Source: JAADHX01 sp964569385 (GTDB taxonomy: Bacteria; Actinomycetota; Acidimicrobiia; Acidimicrobiales; Poriferisodalaceae). Taken from it: a DNA stretch of 64,000 nt. A program made the translations under genes and the position numbers. The notes beneath the pieces are model-generated. The model ran no database searches. It was not told the origin of the DNA and saw only the letters and a list, made by a program, of their open reading frames with translations. The stretch spans positions 61,237 through 125,236 of the forward strand of contig CAZMUM010000008.1 of assembly GCA_964569385.1 (NCBI GenBank), given 5' to 3'. This document shows, piece by piece, positions 32,891 through 41,113 of the stretch (position 1 is the stretch's first letter; each line of letters starts with the position of its first letter).

Positions 32891-34159
32891 ATGTCCGCTA
32901 GCCCTTCCCGATATCACGTTGTTACCCTTGGTTGCCCCAAGAATGAGGTCGACTCCGACAAGCTCGAAGGCACGCTCATTCGCGACGGCATGGTTCGTAC
33001 TGAGAACGCCGACGATGCCGATCTCGTTGTGGTCAATACGTGTGCCTTCATCGAGGATGCTCGCCAGGAATCGATCGATACGGTCCTAGCTCTAGACGAC
33101 CTCAAACGCGACGGCGCAAGGCTTGTTGTCACCGGATGCATGGCCGAACGGTACGGCGACGAACTGGCAGAGGCGTTGCCCGAGATCGACCAGGTGGCCG
33201 GCTTCGGCGTGCCGGTATCGCTGGGGCGTAAGCCCCTTAGCCTTGAGGTTGTTGCCGAAACTGTTCCGTCGTTCGACCTTCTCAACTTGCCGAGACCCAA
33301 GAGTCGCCGACCATGGGCCTATCTAAAGGTGGCCGAAGGGTGCGATCGTAGGTGCGGTTTCTGCGCCATCCCGAGCTTCAGAGGCCCTCAACGCAGCCGT
33401 AGCATCGCCGATCTCGTGGCCGAGGTCGAACAGCTTGAGGTCAAAGAGATCGTTCTTGTCGCCCAAGATCTGGCCAGCTACGGGCGCGACGTTGGCAGGG
33501 CTGGCGACATCGTGAAACTGGTCGAGGCGGTGCAGTTACACACCGACCGGGTGCGGCTCCTGTATCTCTACCCCTCCGATCTGACCGATCGCCTCATCGA
33601 CACCATCTGCGGTACCGGCGTTCCGTATTTCGACCTTTCGCTTCAGCATGTTTCGCCGGCACTGGTGCGACGTATGCGGCGGTGGGGTAATGGCGAGAAG
33701 TTCTTGAGCCGCATCGACGACATCAGGCGCCGCGAACCAAGCGCAACGTTTAGGTCGAACTTCATCGTCGGCTACCCAGGCGAAACAGAGGACGACCATC
33801 ACCAGTTGTTGCGTTTCGTCGAGGATGCCCAGCTCGACTGGTGTGGGTTCTTTACCTATTCAGCCGAGGAGGGAACCTACGCCGCCGACCTGGATGGCGC
33901 GGTTTCGCTCGACCTCATGCAGGAACGTCTACGCGAGCTGACCGAGATTCAAGATCGCATCACGGCGTCGCGTCGCGTCGATCTGATCGGATCCGAACTC
34001 ACCGTATTGGTCGACGAAGTCGGCGTTGGACGCTCACATCGAGAGGCTCCTGAGATCGACGGCATCATCACGATTCCTAGATCGTTGGAACCTGGCTCGT
34101 TTCACCAGGTTGCGATCGTCGACTCGATGGGTCCCGATCTACAGGCCGAAGGCATCTGA
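32891..34159 (+). CDS. rimO: Ribosomal protein S12 methylthiotransferase RimO
   Basis: 422 residues from ATG 32891 (MSASPSRYHVVTLGCPKNEV). The UPF0004 domain supplies Cys15, Cys51 and Cys83 for the auxiliary [4Fe-4S] cluster; the radical SAM motif is C151-x3-C155-x2-C158 (CDRRCGFC); a TRAM domain forms the C-terminus (about 355-420). The GCPKNEVDS N-terminus distinguishes RimO from MiaB (GCQMN), which starts at the right edge of this window. It adds a methylthio group to the beta carbon of Asp88 in ribosomal protein S12. It begins the conserved rimO-pgsA-cinA row. Confidence 0.95.
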   Translation: MSASPSRYHVVTLGCPKNEVDSDKLEGTLIRDGMVRTENADDADLVVVNTCAFIEDARQESIDTVLALDDLKRDGARLVVTGCMAERYGDELAEALPEIDQVAGFGVPVSLGRKPLSLEVVAETVPSFDLLNLPRPKSRRPWAYLKVAEGCDRRCGFCAIPSFRGPQRSRSIADLVAEVEQLEVKEIVLVAQDLASYGRDVGRAGDIVKLVEAVQLHTDRVRLLYLYPSDLTDRLIDTICGTGVPYFDLSLQHVSPALVRRMRRWGNGEKFLSRIDDIRRREPSATFRSNFIVGYPGETEDDHHQLLRFVEDAQLDWCGFFTYSAEEGTYAADLDGAVSLDLMQERLRELTEIQDRITASRRVDLIGSELTVLVDEVGVGRSHREAPEIDGIITIPRSLEPGSFHQVAIVDSMGPDLQAEGI

Positions 34160-34220
34160 ATAACTTGGGCCAGATTTAGTAAGCCTGAAACCCTTTCGCC
34201 TCAGCGCGAGTCAAACCTCC

Positions 34221-34757
34221 GTGGTCGACGCAGGTTCTTGGATAAATCTGGCTAATGGGCTCACTCTGACGCGCCTCTTTGCGTCGCCCGTGTTCATTGT
34301 TCTGATCACCAAACACGGGCCGAATTGGTGGGTTTTTGCGCTCGGCGCCACCATTGCTCTGACCGATGCTGTCGATGGCTGGATAGCTCGCCGATACGGA
34401 ACGACCACCTCGGGCGCGTTTCTGGACCCGCTGGTCGACAAAGTGTTCGTGCTAGGCGGCATGTATGCACTGGTGGCGACGGGTCAGTTTCACTGGGTGC
34501 CGGTCTCGTTTATTGCGTTTCGTGAGTTGGCGATGTCGTTGTACCGATCGACCGTTGGGCGCACCGGTAGATCGGTACCGGCCACGTACTTGGCGAAGAT
34601 CAAGGTCACGGTTCAGATCTGGGCGATTGGGTTTGCCATAATTCCTCAAATTGCCGAGAACGCGCACTGGATCGCGACCTTGGCGCTCTGGGTTGCAGTT
34701 GCACTCACCTATTTCACCGGTGCTCAGTATCTGCGCGCGGCCCGAGCCCCAGCGTGA
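34221..34757 (+). CDS. pgsA: CDP-alcohol phosphatidyltransferase, probable phosphatidylglycerophosphate synthase
   Basis: 178 residues, GTG start, with five to six membrane helices. The CDP-alcohol motif is present as DG (52-53), AR (56-57), G65, D69 and D73 in ALTDAVDGWIARRYG and SGAFLDPLVDK. PgsA joins CDP-diacylglycerol to glycerol-3-phosphate for phosphatidylglycerol and cardiolipin synthesis in the inner membrane; size and position after rimO and before cinA match pgsA in actinobacteria. One oddity is that seven residues, not the canonical eight, lie between AR and the following G. The stop overlaps cinA by four bases (GTGA). Confidence 0.85.
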   Translation: MVDAGSWINLANGLTLTRLFASPVFIVLITKHGPNWWVFALGATIALTDAVDGWIARRYGTTTSGAFLDPLVDKVFVLGGMYALVATGQFHWVPVSFIAFRELAMSLYRSTVGRTGRSVPATYLAKIKVTVQIWAIGFAIIPQIAENAHWIATLALWVAVALTYFTGAQYLRAARAPA

Positions 34758-36022
34758 GGTGCGAGGTTGTTGCTGTTGGTACCGAACTTCTGCTTGGCCA
34801 GATCGTCGACACAAACTCATCGTGGATCGGCGAGCAGCTAGCCGCAGTCGGGATCGACAGCCTCTTCCAGACCAAGGTCGGTGATAACGCCGAACGCATC
34901 GAGTCGGCTCTAGAGCTGGCCCTTTCGCGAAGCGAAGCCGTCATTGTCTGTGGCGGGCTTGGCCCAACTCAAGACGACATCACCCGCGACGTCATCGCTG
35001 ATCTGATGGGAGTCGACCTCGTGCGCGACGACGCCATCGCGAGTCTCATCGAGTCGATGTTCGCGGCGCGAGCCAGACCGATGCCGCAGAACAATCTGCG
35101 TCAAGCCGATGTCCCTGTTGGCGCCTCCACGATGGAGCAGCAGCCCGGTACGGCACCAGGTCTCGTGTGTCCCATCGGCGAAATCAACGAACGCGGCTTC
35201 AGCGCCAAGGTCATCTATGCGGTGCCTGGCGTGCCTTCAGAGATGCGCCAAATGGTCGCGGGCACCGTTCTTCCCGATTTGTGTCGAAGGGCAGGAGAGA
35301 CTTCGGTCATCGGCAGCCGAGTGCTTCGCACCTGGGGCCAGAGCGAGTCGGCGCTGGCCGAGATGTTGGCCGACCGCATTGCCGAACTCGACGAACTCGG
35401 TCATGCCACGCTTGCGTTCTTGGCCAGCGGGGTCGAAGGTCTGAAGGTTCGCATCACCGCCAAGGGGACGACCGGCGCCGAAGTTGCCGAGACGCTCGGC
35501 GCCGAAGAGGTGGTCGTCCGCGAGATCGTTGGCGACATCGTGTTTGGCATCGATGACGACACGATGGAGTCGGTGGTTCTTGGCCAGCTTGTCAACGCGG
35601 GACTCACGTTGGCTGTTGCTGAGTCGGCTACGGGCGGTTACATCGCCGCTCGTTTAAGCGCAGCAGTTGGCGCCCCCGATGCGTTTGCCGGTGGAGTGGT
35701 TGCGCCCACAGACCAGGCATTGGCGGCGATGGTTGGCTTGTCTCCCGGCGTTGCGTCGACGGCCGAGGAAGTAGCGGTGGCGGTTCGTCGCTCGTTGGGT
35801 ACCGTTGTGGGTCTCGCCGTTATTGGTGGCGAGCCTGCGGTCGCTCCTGCCTCCGGCCGCCGAGCGTCAGTCACGAATTCGGTGGCAATCGTACTAGGCG
35901 ACGCCGTCGAGGTTTTCTCGATTCAAGTTCCCGCCGACACCGATCGCCTCCGCCAATACACCTGCATCAGTGCTCTCGATCGGCTACGCAGGACTATCCG
36001 AAGCCCTTCATCTTGTAACTGA
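34754..36022 (+). CDS. cinA: CinA-family protein with degenerate deamidase domain
   Basis: 422 residues, GTG start overlapping the pgsA stop. The N-terminal COG1058/MoCF-like domain is well preserved (VAVGTELLLGQIVDTNS, VCGGLGPTQDD, YAVPGVPSEMRQM), which in characterised homologues hydrolyses ADP-ribose-type pyrophosphates. The C-terminal nicotinamide mononucleotide deamidase (PncC) domain begins normally at AESATGG (290-295) but lacks two core motifs: the usual Y-x-N-x-x-K is V-A-P-T-D-Q-A-L (316-323), and S-G-I-A-G-P-x-G-G is replaced by VIGGEPAVAPASGR. The deamidase is therefore probably inactive, while the N-terminal activity may remain. Confidence 0.88.
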   Translation: MRCEVVAVGTELLLGQIVDTNSSWIGEQLAAVGIDSLFQTKVGDNAERIESALELALSRSEAVIVCGGLGPTQDDITRDVIADLMGVDLVRDDAIASLIESMFAARARPMPQNNLRQADVPVGASTMEQQPGTAPGLVCPIGEINERGFSAKVIYAVPGVPSEMRQMVAGTVLPDLCRRAGETSVIGSRVLRTWGQSESALAEMLADRIAELDELGHATLAFLASGVEGLKVRITAKGTTGAEVAETLGAEEVVVREIVGDIVFGIDDDTMESVVLGQLVNAGLTLAVAESATGGYIAARLSAAVGAPDAFAGGVVAPTDQALAAMVGLSPGVASTAEEVAVAVRRSLGTVVGLAVIGGEPAVAPASGRRASVTNSVAIVLGDAVEVFSIQVPADTDRLRQYTCISALDRLRRTIRSPSSCN

Positions 36023-36041
36023 TGAAAACAGCTACACCTGA

Positions 36042-36347
36042 TGTAGCTCAGCTCATCAATTTGGCGCCGACGTGCCCGAAGTGTTGAAGCCATTTTGGGA
36101 ATGGGATTTCTGCTGCTTTCATGGCCCCGAGTGGTGGAACACTCACTGGGCCAAGACAGCCAGGGTGGTAGTCGACCACAGCGACATGATCGAAGACGGC
36201 TGGCGCGACTGGCTTCAGTTCAACGACTTCATCGCGCCGACGATGGAGGGCTGGTGGATCGATGAGGTGGCCGCAACTCACGAGATGCTCGAAGCCGACC
36301 GTGGTGCCAATATCGGCTTCACGAGGATCGTGGCCTCCAAGCCGTAA
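36042..36347 (+). pseudogene. SAM-dependent methyltransferase, C-terminal fragment
   Basis: Residues following VPEVLKPFWEWDFCCFHGPEW through WWNTHWAKT and DGWRDWLQF match the C-terminal third of a class I methyltransferase group where P-x-x-x-W-x-W-D-F-x-x-F-H-x-P-x-W-W-x-x-H-W is conserved. No SAM-binding domain precedes it: an in-frame TGA lies at 36039 and the cinA stop is at 36020. It is most simply the surviving tail of a truncated gene. A real small gene from GTG 36072 (91 residues) is possible but has no clear ribosome binding site. Confidence 0.55.
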
Positions 36348-36436
36348 CTGTCCTGTCGTGACACTGATGCGTATCTGGGCCATTATTTCGCAGACGAACG
36401 TTGTGCCATGGGCGGTGCACGAGTTGCGGTAGGCCG

Positions 36437-36757
36437 ATGCTCGATTCTCAAGATTCCGACGCACAAGACATCGAGATCATTGACGACCTCCGCATCGACG
36501 CGACCCTGATGCTCAGCGCGCTCAAGAAACGAAGAAGACGCAACGCGGCCCGGTTCGTGGCTGGTCTGTTGCTGATTGTGGTCCCTGGAGCCATTTGGGC
36601 CGCTACGTCCAAGGACCCGATTCGCGGATTCGACGACAACCAGGTGTTCCCTGGCGGTCCCTTCTTTGAAGGCGACGCCGAGGTCGATTTCGGTTTTGGC
36701 GAGGCTCCAGTCGAGTTCTTCGAGGCTCCGGCTACAACATTTGTGGTCGACAATTGA
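36437..36757 (+). CDS. Small single-pass membrane protein
   Basis: 106 residues. An acidic N-terminus (MLDSQDSDAQDIEIIDDLR) precedes a basic patch KKRRRRNAAR and one membrane helix (FVAGLLLIVVPGAIWAA), placing the N-terminus inside and an acidic, Phe-rich C-terminal 45 residues outside. No domain is recognised. It is the first gene of the MoxR/VWA operon, its stop overlapping the next start (TGATG), so it may be an accessory or anti-sigma-like factor of that complex; this is positional inference. Confidence 0.7.
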   Translation: MLDSQDSDAQDIEIIDDLRIDATLMLSALKKRRRRNAARFVAGLLLIVVPGAIWAATSKDPIRGFDDNQVFPGGPFFEGDAEVDFGFGEAPVEFFEAPATTFVVDN

Positions 36758-39273
36758 TGAAACGTCGAAGTCGAAGCACCGGCTGGTTCGGGATTGGTTT
36801 TCTAGTCGTCTTCAGTTCGTTTGTTGTGACGTCTTTGGCCTCGACCGAACCCATCAGCGCTCAAGAAGCGGGTATCACATTCCGCGTAACGGCGCCCGAT
36901 GGGGTTGTTTCTGCGTCGGGTGGTTTGGTTCCGATTGAGATTGTTGTCGGCTCGCCTCGCGCTATCCAAGGGGTAGTGATCGTCGACCTTTCGCAACGAG
37001 GGGGCGCCATCTACCGAGTGCCCATCGATGTGGCCGCGGGCACCGTGGTGACGGTTCCGCTCGCTGTGCCAGTCTCGTTTGGCGAACTTGTGCTCGACGC
37101 CAGCCTCATCGTCGACGGCGAGATTGTCGCCGAGGCGTCGCTACGCCGCTTCGGAGGGGGAGGCCAGATCGGTATTATTGCAGCAGTCCTTGGCGTAGAG
37201 GCACCCGCTGGAAGAGTTCCACTACAGGTTGGTTCGGGTTCGGCTCAGGTTCTCGAGGTGTCTGCCAGTGACTTGTTGTCAGTGGGCCTTCCGGCCGTGT
37301 CGACGCTGATTGTCTCGCCTGAGGCCCTTGTCCAACTCGACGGGGCTGCTGGCGACGTTGTTCTTGGCTGGGCCGCCGGAGGCGGCGATCTAGTCGTGGC
37401 TGGCGATCCCGGTTCGATCGACACGTTCCTACCAGTCGAATGGAGGTCCGCCAACAACGACGCCACCGCTCAGCCCCTAGGCGTTGGCATTGTCCGTTAC
37501 GCCGGAGCTGATTGGGTCAACTCGGTGTTTCCGTCAGGCACAGCGGTCTCGGATCCCTTTGGTGGGCCCGGTGCCGGAGTAGTCGGCGAAGTCGGTCAAG
37601 ATCCGCTCAGCGACCTGGCCGCCGACGCGGGCTTGCGCCTTCCCGGAGTCGCCACCGTCGGGTGGTTGTTGGTTGGGTACGTGATTCTGGCCGGTCCCGT
37701 CATGTACCTCGTATTGCGAAGAGCAAAGCGCACGAACCTGGCCTGGGTAGCGCTGCCGGCGTTGGCAGCGGTGTTCAGCGTCACAGCTCTGGTGATTGGC
37801 TCGGACCTGCGATCCGACCGTGGCAATGCCCACGTGACCATCATCGAGGTTTGGCCAAGCGGGTCTCGGGCGACGACCACTGCACTGTTTACGTCGTCGC
37901 GTGGTGGCGATCGCCGCGTCGATTTGCCAGCAGGCTGGTCGTACTTGGGAGGTGGGTCTCGGTTTGGGCCAAGCGGGTCGGGCACAACTGTGAGCCCGGG
38001 CCGCGGCGGCACCAGAGTCTCGTTCGATCTGGCCACCGGCGGGACGGCCTCTGGCAAGTTCACGGGCCCAGTGCCGAGCCTCGACTCGGCGCTGGCCATA
38101 ACCGACGTGCGGCTTCAGAGCCGAACCGTTAGCGGTACGGTCACCAATAACTCGACGGCCAACCTCGAAGAAGTGCTCGTCCTTTTCGGCACCGCGGCTG
38201 CCGATATCGACGACCTGAGTGCGGGCGAGTCGGTCGATTTCTCTCTCGAGTACTCAGACCGATTCGTTGGCCAGGCCCGCGAATTCGCCTTGTGGCCGGG
38301 AATGCAATTCGGTCGGTTTGGCCCGCAAACCGAACCAGACGCTGTGGTTGGCTCGGCCGTGTGGGCCGACTGGCGCACAAGCGATGGTTGGAACACCCTG
38401 CGTCCAGCAGTGGTCGGTGTGGTTGGCTGGACCCGCGATCTCGACTCGCCCGTTGCCGGGATAACGAACGGTCGCACCGCCTTGTTTGCCAGAGCCACGG
38501 TTCTGCCAGACTCAGCCGCTGGCGCACCGGTCCCTGTAGCAGTCGTCAACGACCCCGAGTCGTCGACCATTCAGGAGGCCAACTTCTTCGGACGAACGTG
38601 GGTGACACGAGTCGACGTGCCAGCCTCGGTAGCTGTCGAGATGCTGGAGGTGACCGCGACCTCGATCGTAAGTGGTCTCGAATTCTGGGTCGACGGCGAA
38701 TGGCGACCAGTCGAACTTCGGGGCGACCGCAACGTAGTGATTCAGCCGCCAAACGAGGCTCTCGTCGATAACACCGTCTGGGTACGCTCTTCGGTAGCCG
38801 AATGGCAGTTCCCGGGCCGACCTTCGGTTTCGGTGGCGATCGGAAGCCAAGGCGAACTGGTCATGTTGCTGGAGCCCGGCGACCTTTCGCTGCGCTTAAG
38901 CGCGCCACAGGACTTCGAGGACTTCGATGCCGTAGGGGTTCTGGGCCAAAGCATCGACATCGAAGTCGAAGCGGGAACAAGCCTCGGGTTCTTCGGCGAT
39001 CTTGTCGGCCCCGAGTGGGACGAATACAACCTCACGCTTGTTTCTGGCGACACGGTCACTTTGTTGCTGTCGGCAACGCACGATTCGCTGCTGCGGGTTC
39101 GGAATCCAGATGGCCGCCAAGTCGCCGAGAACGATGATGCCGGCGACTGTTGCAACAGCGGGTTGACCTTTACGGCCAATACCGACGGTGTGTTCGTCAT
39201 CGAGGCCAGAGAACTCGGCGGGTTCGGTCAAGGCGAATACGAACTCATCATCGAACGAATTGGTGGATCATGA
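36757..39273 (+). CDS. Exported multi-pass membrane protein with large outer domains
   Basis: 838 residues. A signal or anchor (GWFGIGFLVVFSSFVVTS) is followed by about 260 residues of beta-rich extracytoplasmic sequence, two membrane helices near 302-350 (GWLLVGYVILAGPVMYLVL and WVALPALAAVFSVTALVIG), and a second outer region of about 480 residues. The last 110 residues look like a pre-peptidase C-terminal-type beta domain (DSLLRVRNPDGRQVAENDD). The layout resembles membrane proteins accompanying MoxR/ABC modules in actinobacteria but I do not know a named family. It overlaps both neighbours by a few bases, indicating one operon. Confidence 0.7.
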   Translation: MKRRSRSTGWFGIGFLVVFSSFVVTSLASTEPISAQEAGITFRVTAPDGVVSASGGLVPIEIVVGSPRAIQGVVIVDLSQRGGAIYRVPIDVAAGTVVTVPLAVPVSFGELVLDASLIVDGEIVAEASLRRFGGGGQIGIIAAVLGVEAPAGRVPLQVGSGSAQVLEVSASDLLSVGLPAVSTLIVSPEALVQLDGAAGDVVLGWAAGGGDLVVAGDPGSIDTFLPVEWRSANNDATAQPLGVGIVRYAGADWVNSVFPSGTAVSDPFGGPGAGVVGEVGQDPLSDLAADAGLRLPGVATVGWLLVGYVILAGPVMYLVLRRAKRTNLAWVALPALAAVFSVTALVIGSDLRSDRGNAHVTIIEVWPSGSRATTTALFTSSRGGDRRVDLPAGWSYLGGGSRFGPSGSGTTVSPGRGGTRVSFDLATGGTASGKFTGPVPSLDSALAITDVRLQSRTVSGTVTNNSTANLEEVLVLFGTAAADIDDLSAGESVDFSLEYSDRFVGQAREFALWPGMQFGRFGPQTEPDAVVGSAVWADWRTSDGWNTLRPAVVGVVGWTRDLDSPVAGITNGRTALFARATVLPDSAAGAPVPVAVVNDPESSTIQEANFFGRTWVTRVDVPASVAVEMLEVTATSIVSGLEFWVDGEWRPVELRGDRNVVIQPPNEALVDNTVWVRSSVAEWQFPGRPSVSVAIGSQGELVMLLEPGDLSLRLSAPQDFEDFDAVGVLGQSIDIEVEAGTSLGFFGDLVGPEWDEYNLTLVSGDTVTLLLSATHDSLLRVRNPDGRQVAENDDAGDCCNSGLTFTANTDGVFVIEARELGGFGQGEYELIIERIGGS

Positions 39274-40178
39274 GCCTCGACGTCGCCCTCGGGCCTGCCG
39301 ACCAGCAACACGGTTGGGCCATCGAGAGTCGAGCTCTGACGAAGAGGTACGGCGACCTGGCCGCGGTCGATGGGATCGATCTGGTTGTGCCTCGTGGTGC
39401 TGTTTATGGCCTGATTGGCCCCAATGGTGCCGGCAAGTCGACGCTGATGTCCATGATGGCGTCGTTGCTGCTCCCCACGGCTGGCTCATTGAGCGTGCTC
39501 GGTTTCGACCCTGTGTTGCAGCCAATCGAGGTGAGGTCTCGTATTGGGTATATGCCCGACGGTCTAGGTGTCTACGACGGCATGTCTGTATCTGACTACC
39601 TCGACTTCTTTGCCGGGGCCTACGGCATAGAAAAGTCGGCGCGACCAGACCTTGTTGCCGGGTTACTTGAGTTAGTCGAACTGACCGTCAAACACGACGC
39701 CGAGGTCAACGCTCTCAGCCGCGGTATGAAACAGCGGTTGAGCCTGGCCAGGGCATTGGTGCACGACCCTGAGTTGCTCATCCTCGACGAACCAGCATCG
39801 GGGCTCGACCCGCGAGCCAGGGTCGAACTACGAGAACTCATCGCCAACCTTCAGTCGATGGGCAAGACCATCATCGTCAGCAGTCACATTCTCAGCGAGC
39901 TGCAAGAAATCTGTACCCACGTCGGCATTGTCGAGGCCGGAAAGCTGCTGGCATCGGGGCCCCCGAGGGAAATTCTCGAGCGACTTGGAGGTCAAAGAGC
40001 TGTCAAAGTGCGCTTTGCCGACGGAACCGAAGAGGATTTCCTGGTCGACGACGAGGCTGGGCAGGTCGATCTACTGCGACGGTTCATTCTCGAAGGTCGC
40101 GACGTGCTCGAGTACGTCGAGGTCAGTTCGGGGCTAGAAGCTGTGTTTCTCTCGGTTACCGAGGGGTTCGTGCAATGA
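39270..40178 (+). CDS. ABC transporter ATP-binding protein
   Basis: 302 residues from ATG 39270 (MSLDVALGPADQQ), overlapping the previous stop by ATGA. Walker A GPNGAGKST (50-58), signature LSRGMKQRL near 148, Walker B LLILDEPASGLDP and the switch histidine in IIVSSHILSE are intact. The sequence type (SHILSELQEICTHVGIV) is that of the ABC-2 exporter/NosF-Drr group. It powers the permease encoded next. Its place before MoxR and VWA genes suggests that an envelope component is exported or inserted together with this machinery. Confidence 0.92.
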   Translation: MSLDVALGPADQQHGWAIESRALTKRYGDLAAVDGIDLVVPRGAVYGLIGPNGAGKSTLMSMMASLLLPTAGSLSVLGFDPVLQPIEVRSRIGYMPDGLGVYDGMSVSDYLDFFAGAYGIEKSARPDLVAGLLELVELTVKHDAEVNALSRGMKQRLSLARALVHDPELLILDEPASGLDPRARVELRELIANLQSMGKTIIVSSHILSELQEICTHVGIVEAGKLLASGPPREILERLGGQRAVKVRFADGTEEDFLVDDEAGQVDLLRRFILEGRDVLEYVEVSSGLEAVFLSVTEGFVQ

Positions 40179-41113
40179 CCGCACGAACGGTCGGAAAAGT
40201 GTCGTGGTGGCGTAGCCCGGTGCTCGGTCGCGAGATGGCAAGGCGCATGCTTTCGCCGCGGGCCGCGGTGGCCATAACGGTTTGGCTCGGGCTGTTAACC
40301 GCGGTTTTTGTGCTGGCGTATGTTGGCAACAATCAGACGAACCAGTTCGGGTTTCAGTTCACCAACGTGGCCGAGATCGGGCGTTCGGTCTTCGAATGGT
40401 TGTTGTCGGGAATGTTGTTCGTGGTTTTGTTCTTGATGCCGGCCACAACGTCGGGATCAATAGCGGGCGAGCGCGAACGCCAGACCTTGCTTCCGCTCCA
40501 AGTGTCGATGATGTCGCCGTTGTCGATTGTGCTTGGCAAGCTGGCCGCGGCCATTGTTTTTACCGCCCTTCTGATCCTTCTAACCACCCCGCTGCTTGCC
40601 CTTACTTACCTGATTGGCGGCATCACGATTCTCGACGTGGCCAAGGGTGTCGGCATGGTGCTGTTGACGGCCACGATGGTTGGCGCTGTGGGAGTTGCGT
40701 GCTCGGCAGTAGCCAAACGAGTCCAGGTTGCGACGGTGCTCGCCTACGGGTTTGTGTTGATGATCTCGATTGGATCGCTCATCTCGTTTGGCGCTATGGC
40801 AGTGCTCGACGATGCCAGAGGGTTCGACGACGTCAACCCGCCCAAAGAAGTTCTCATGCTCAATCCGTTCTTCGCCACTGCCGATGTCTTCGACAGCATT
40901 GGGCAGTTCCCTGGCGACGACACCACTACCCCATTGGGCGCGGCCAGGCAGGGACTCGACGAGGTCGCTCGGGTCGGCGACTTCCAAGCCAGGCCAAACG
41001 CCGAGTCGACCAGACTCTGGCGCTGGTACCTCGTCGCGTCGCTGACCGTGATCTATCTATCGGTTGGCATTGCGACAGTCAGAGTGCGAACCCCGGCCCG
41101 GACCGAAAGGTGA
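40175..41113 (+). CDS. ABC-2 type transporter permease
   Basis: 312 residues with about six membrane helices and the ABC-2 coupling segment SGSIAGERERQTLLPLQVSMMS, typical for partners of NosF/DrrA-like ATPases. The start overlaps the ATPase stop by ATGA and the stop overlaps the next GTG. It belongs to the operon of 36437-49104. The transported substrate is unknown. Confidence 0.88.
   Translation: MTARTVGKVSWWRSPVLGREMARRMLSPRAAVAITVWLGLLTAVFVLAYVGNNQTNQFGFQFTNVAEIGRSVFEWLLSGMLFVVLFLMPATTSGSIAGERERQTLLPLQVSMMSPLSIVLGKLAAAIVFTALLILLTTPLLALTYLIGGITILDVAKGVGMVLLTATMVGAVGVACSAVAKRVQVATVLAYGFVLMISIGSLISFGAMAVLDDARGFDDVNPPKEVLMLNPFFATADVFDSIGQFPGDDTTTPLGAARQGLDEVARVGDFQARPNAESTRLWRWYLVASLTVIYLSVGIATVRVRTPARTER

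Noticed and set aside
40282..41109. Long upstream extension of the Gly-Gln protein frame
   Set aside because: It runs in another frame through the ABC permease gene, with a composition unlike a membrane or coiled-coil protein. GTG 41110 overlapping the permease stop is the natural start.
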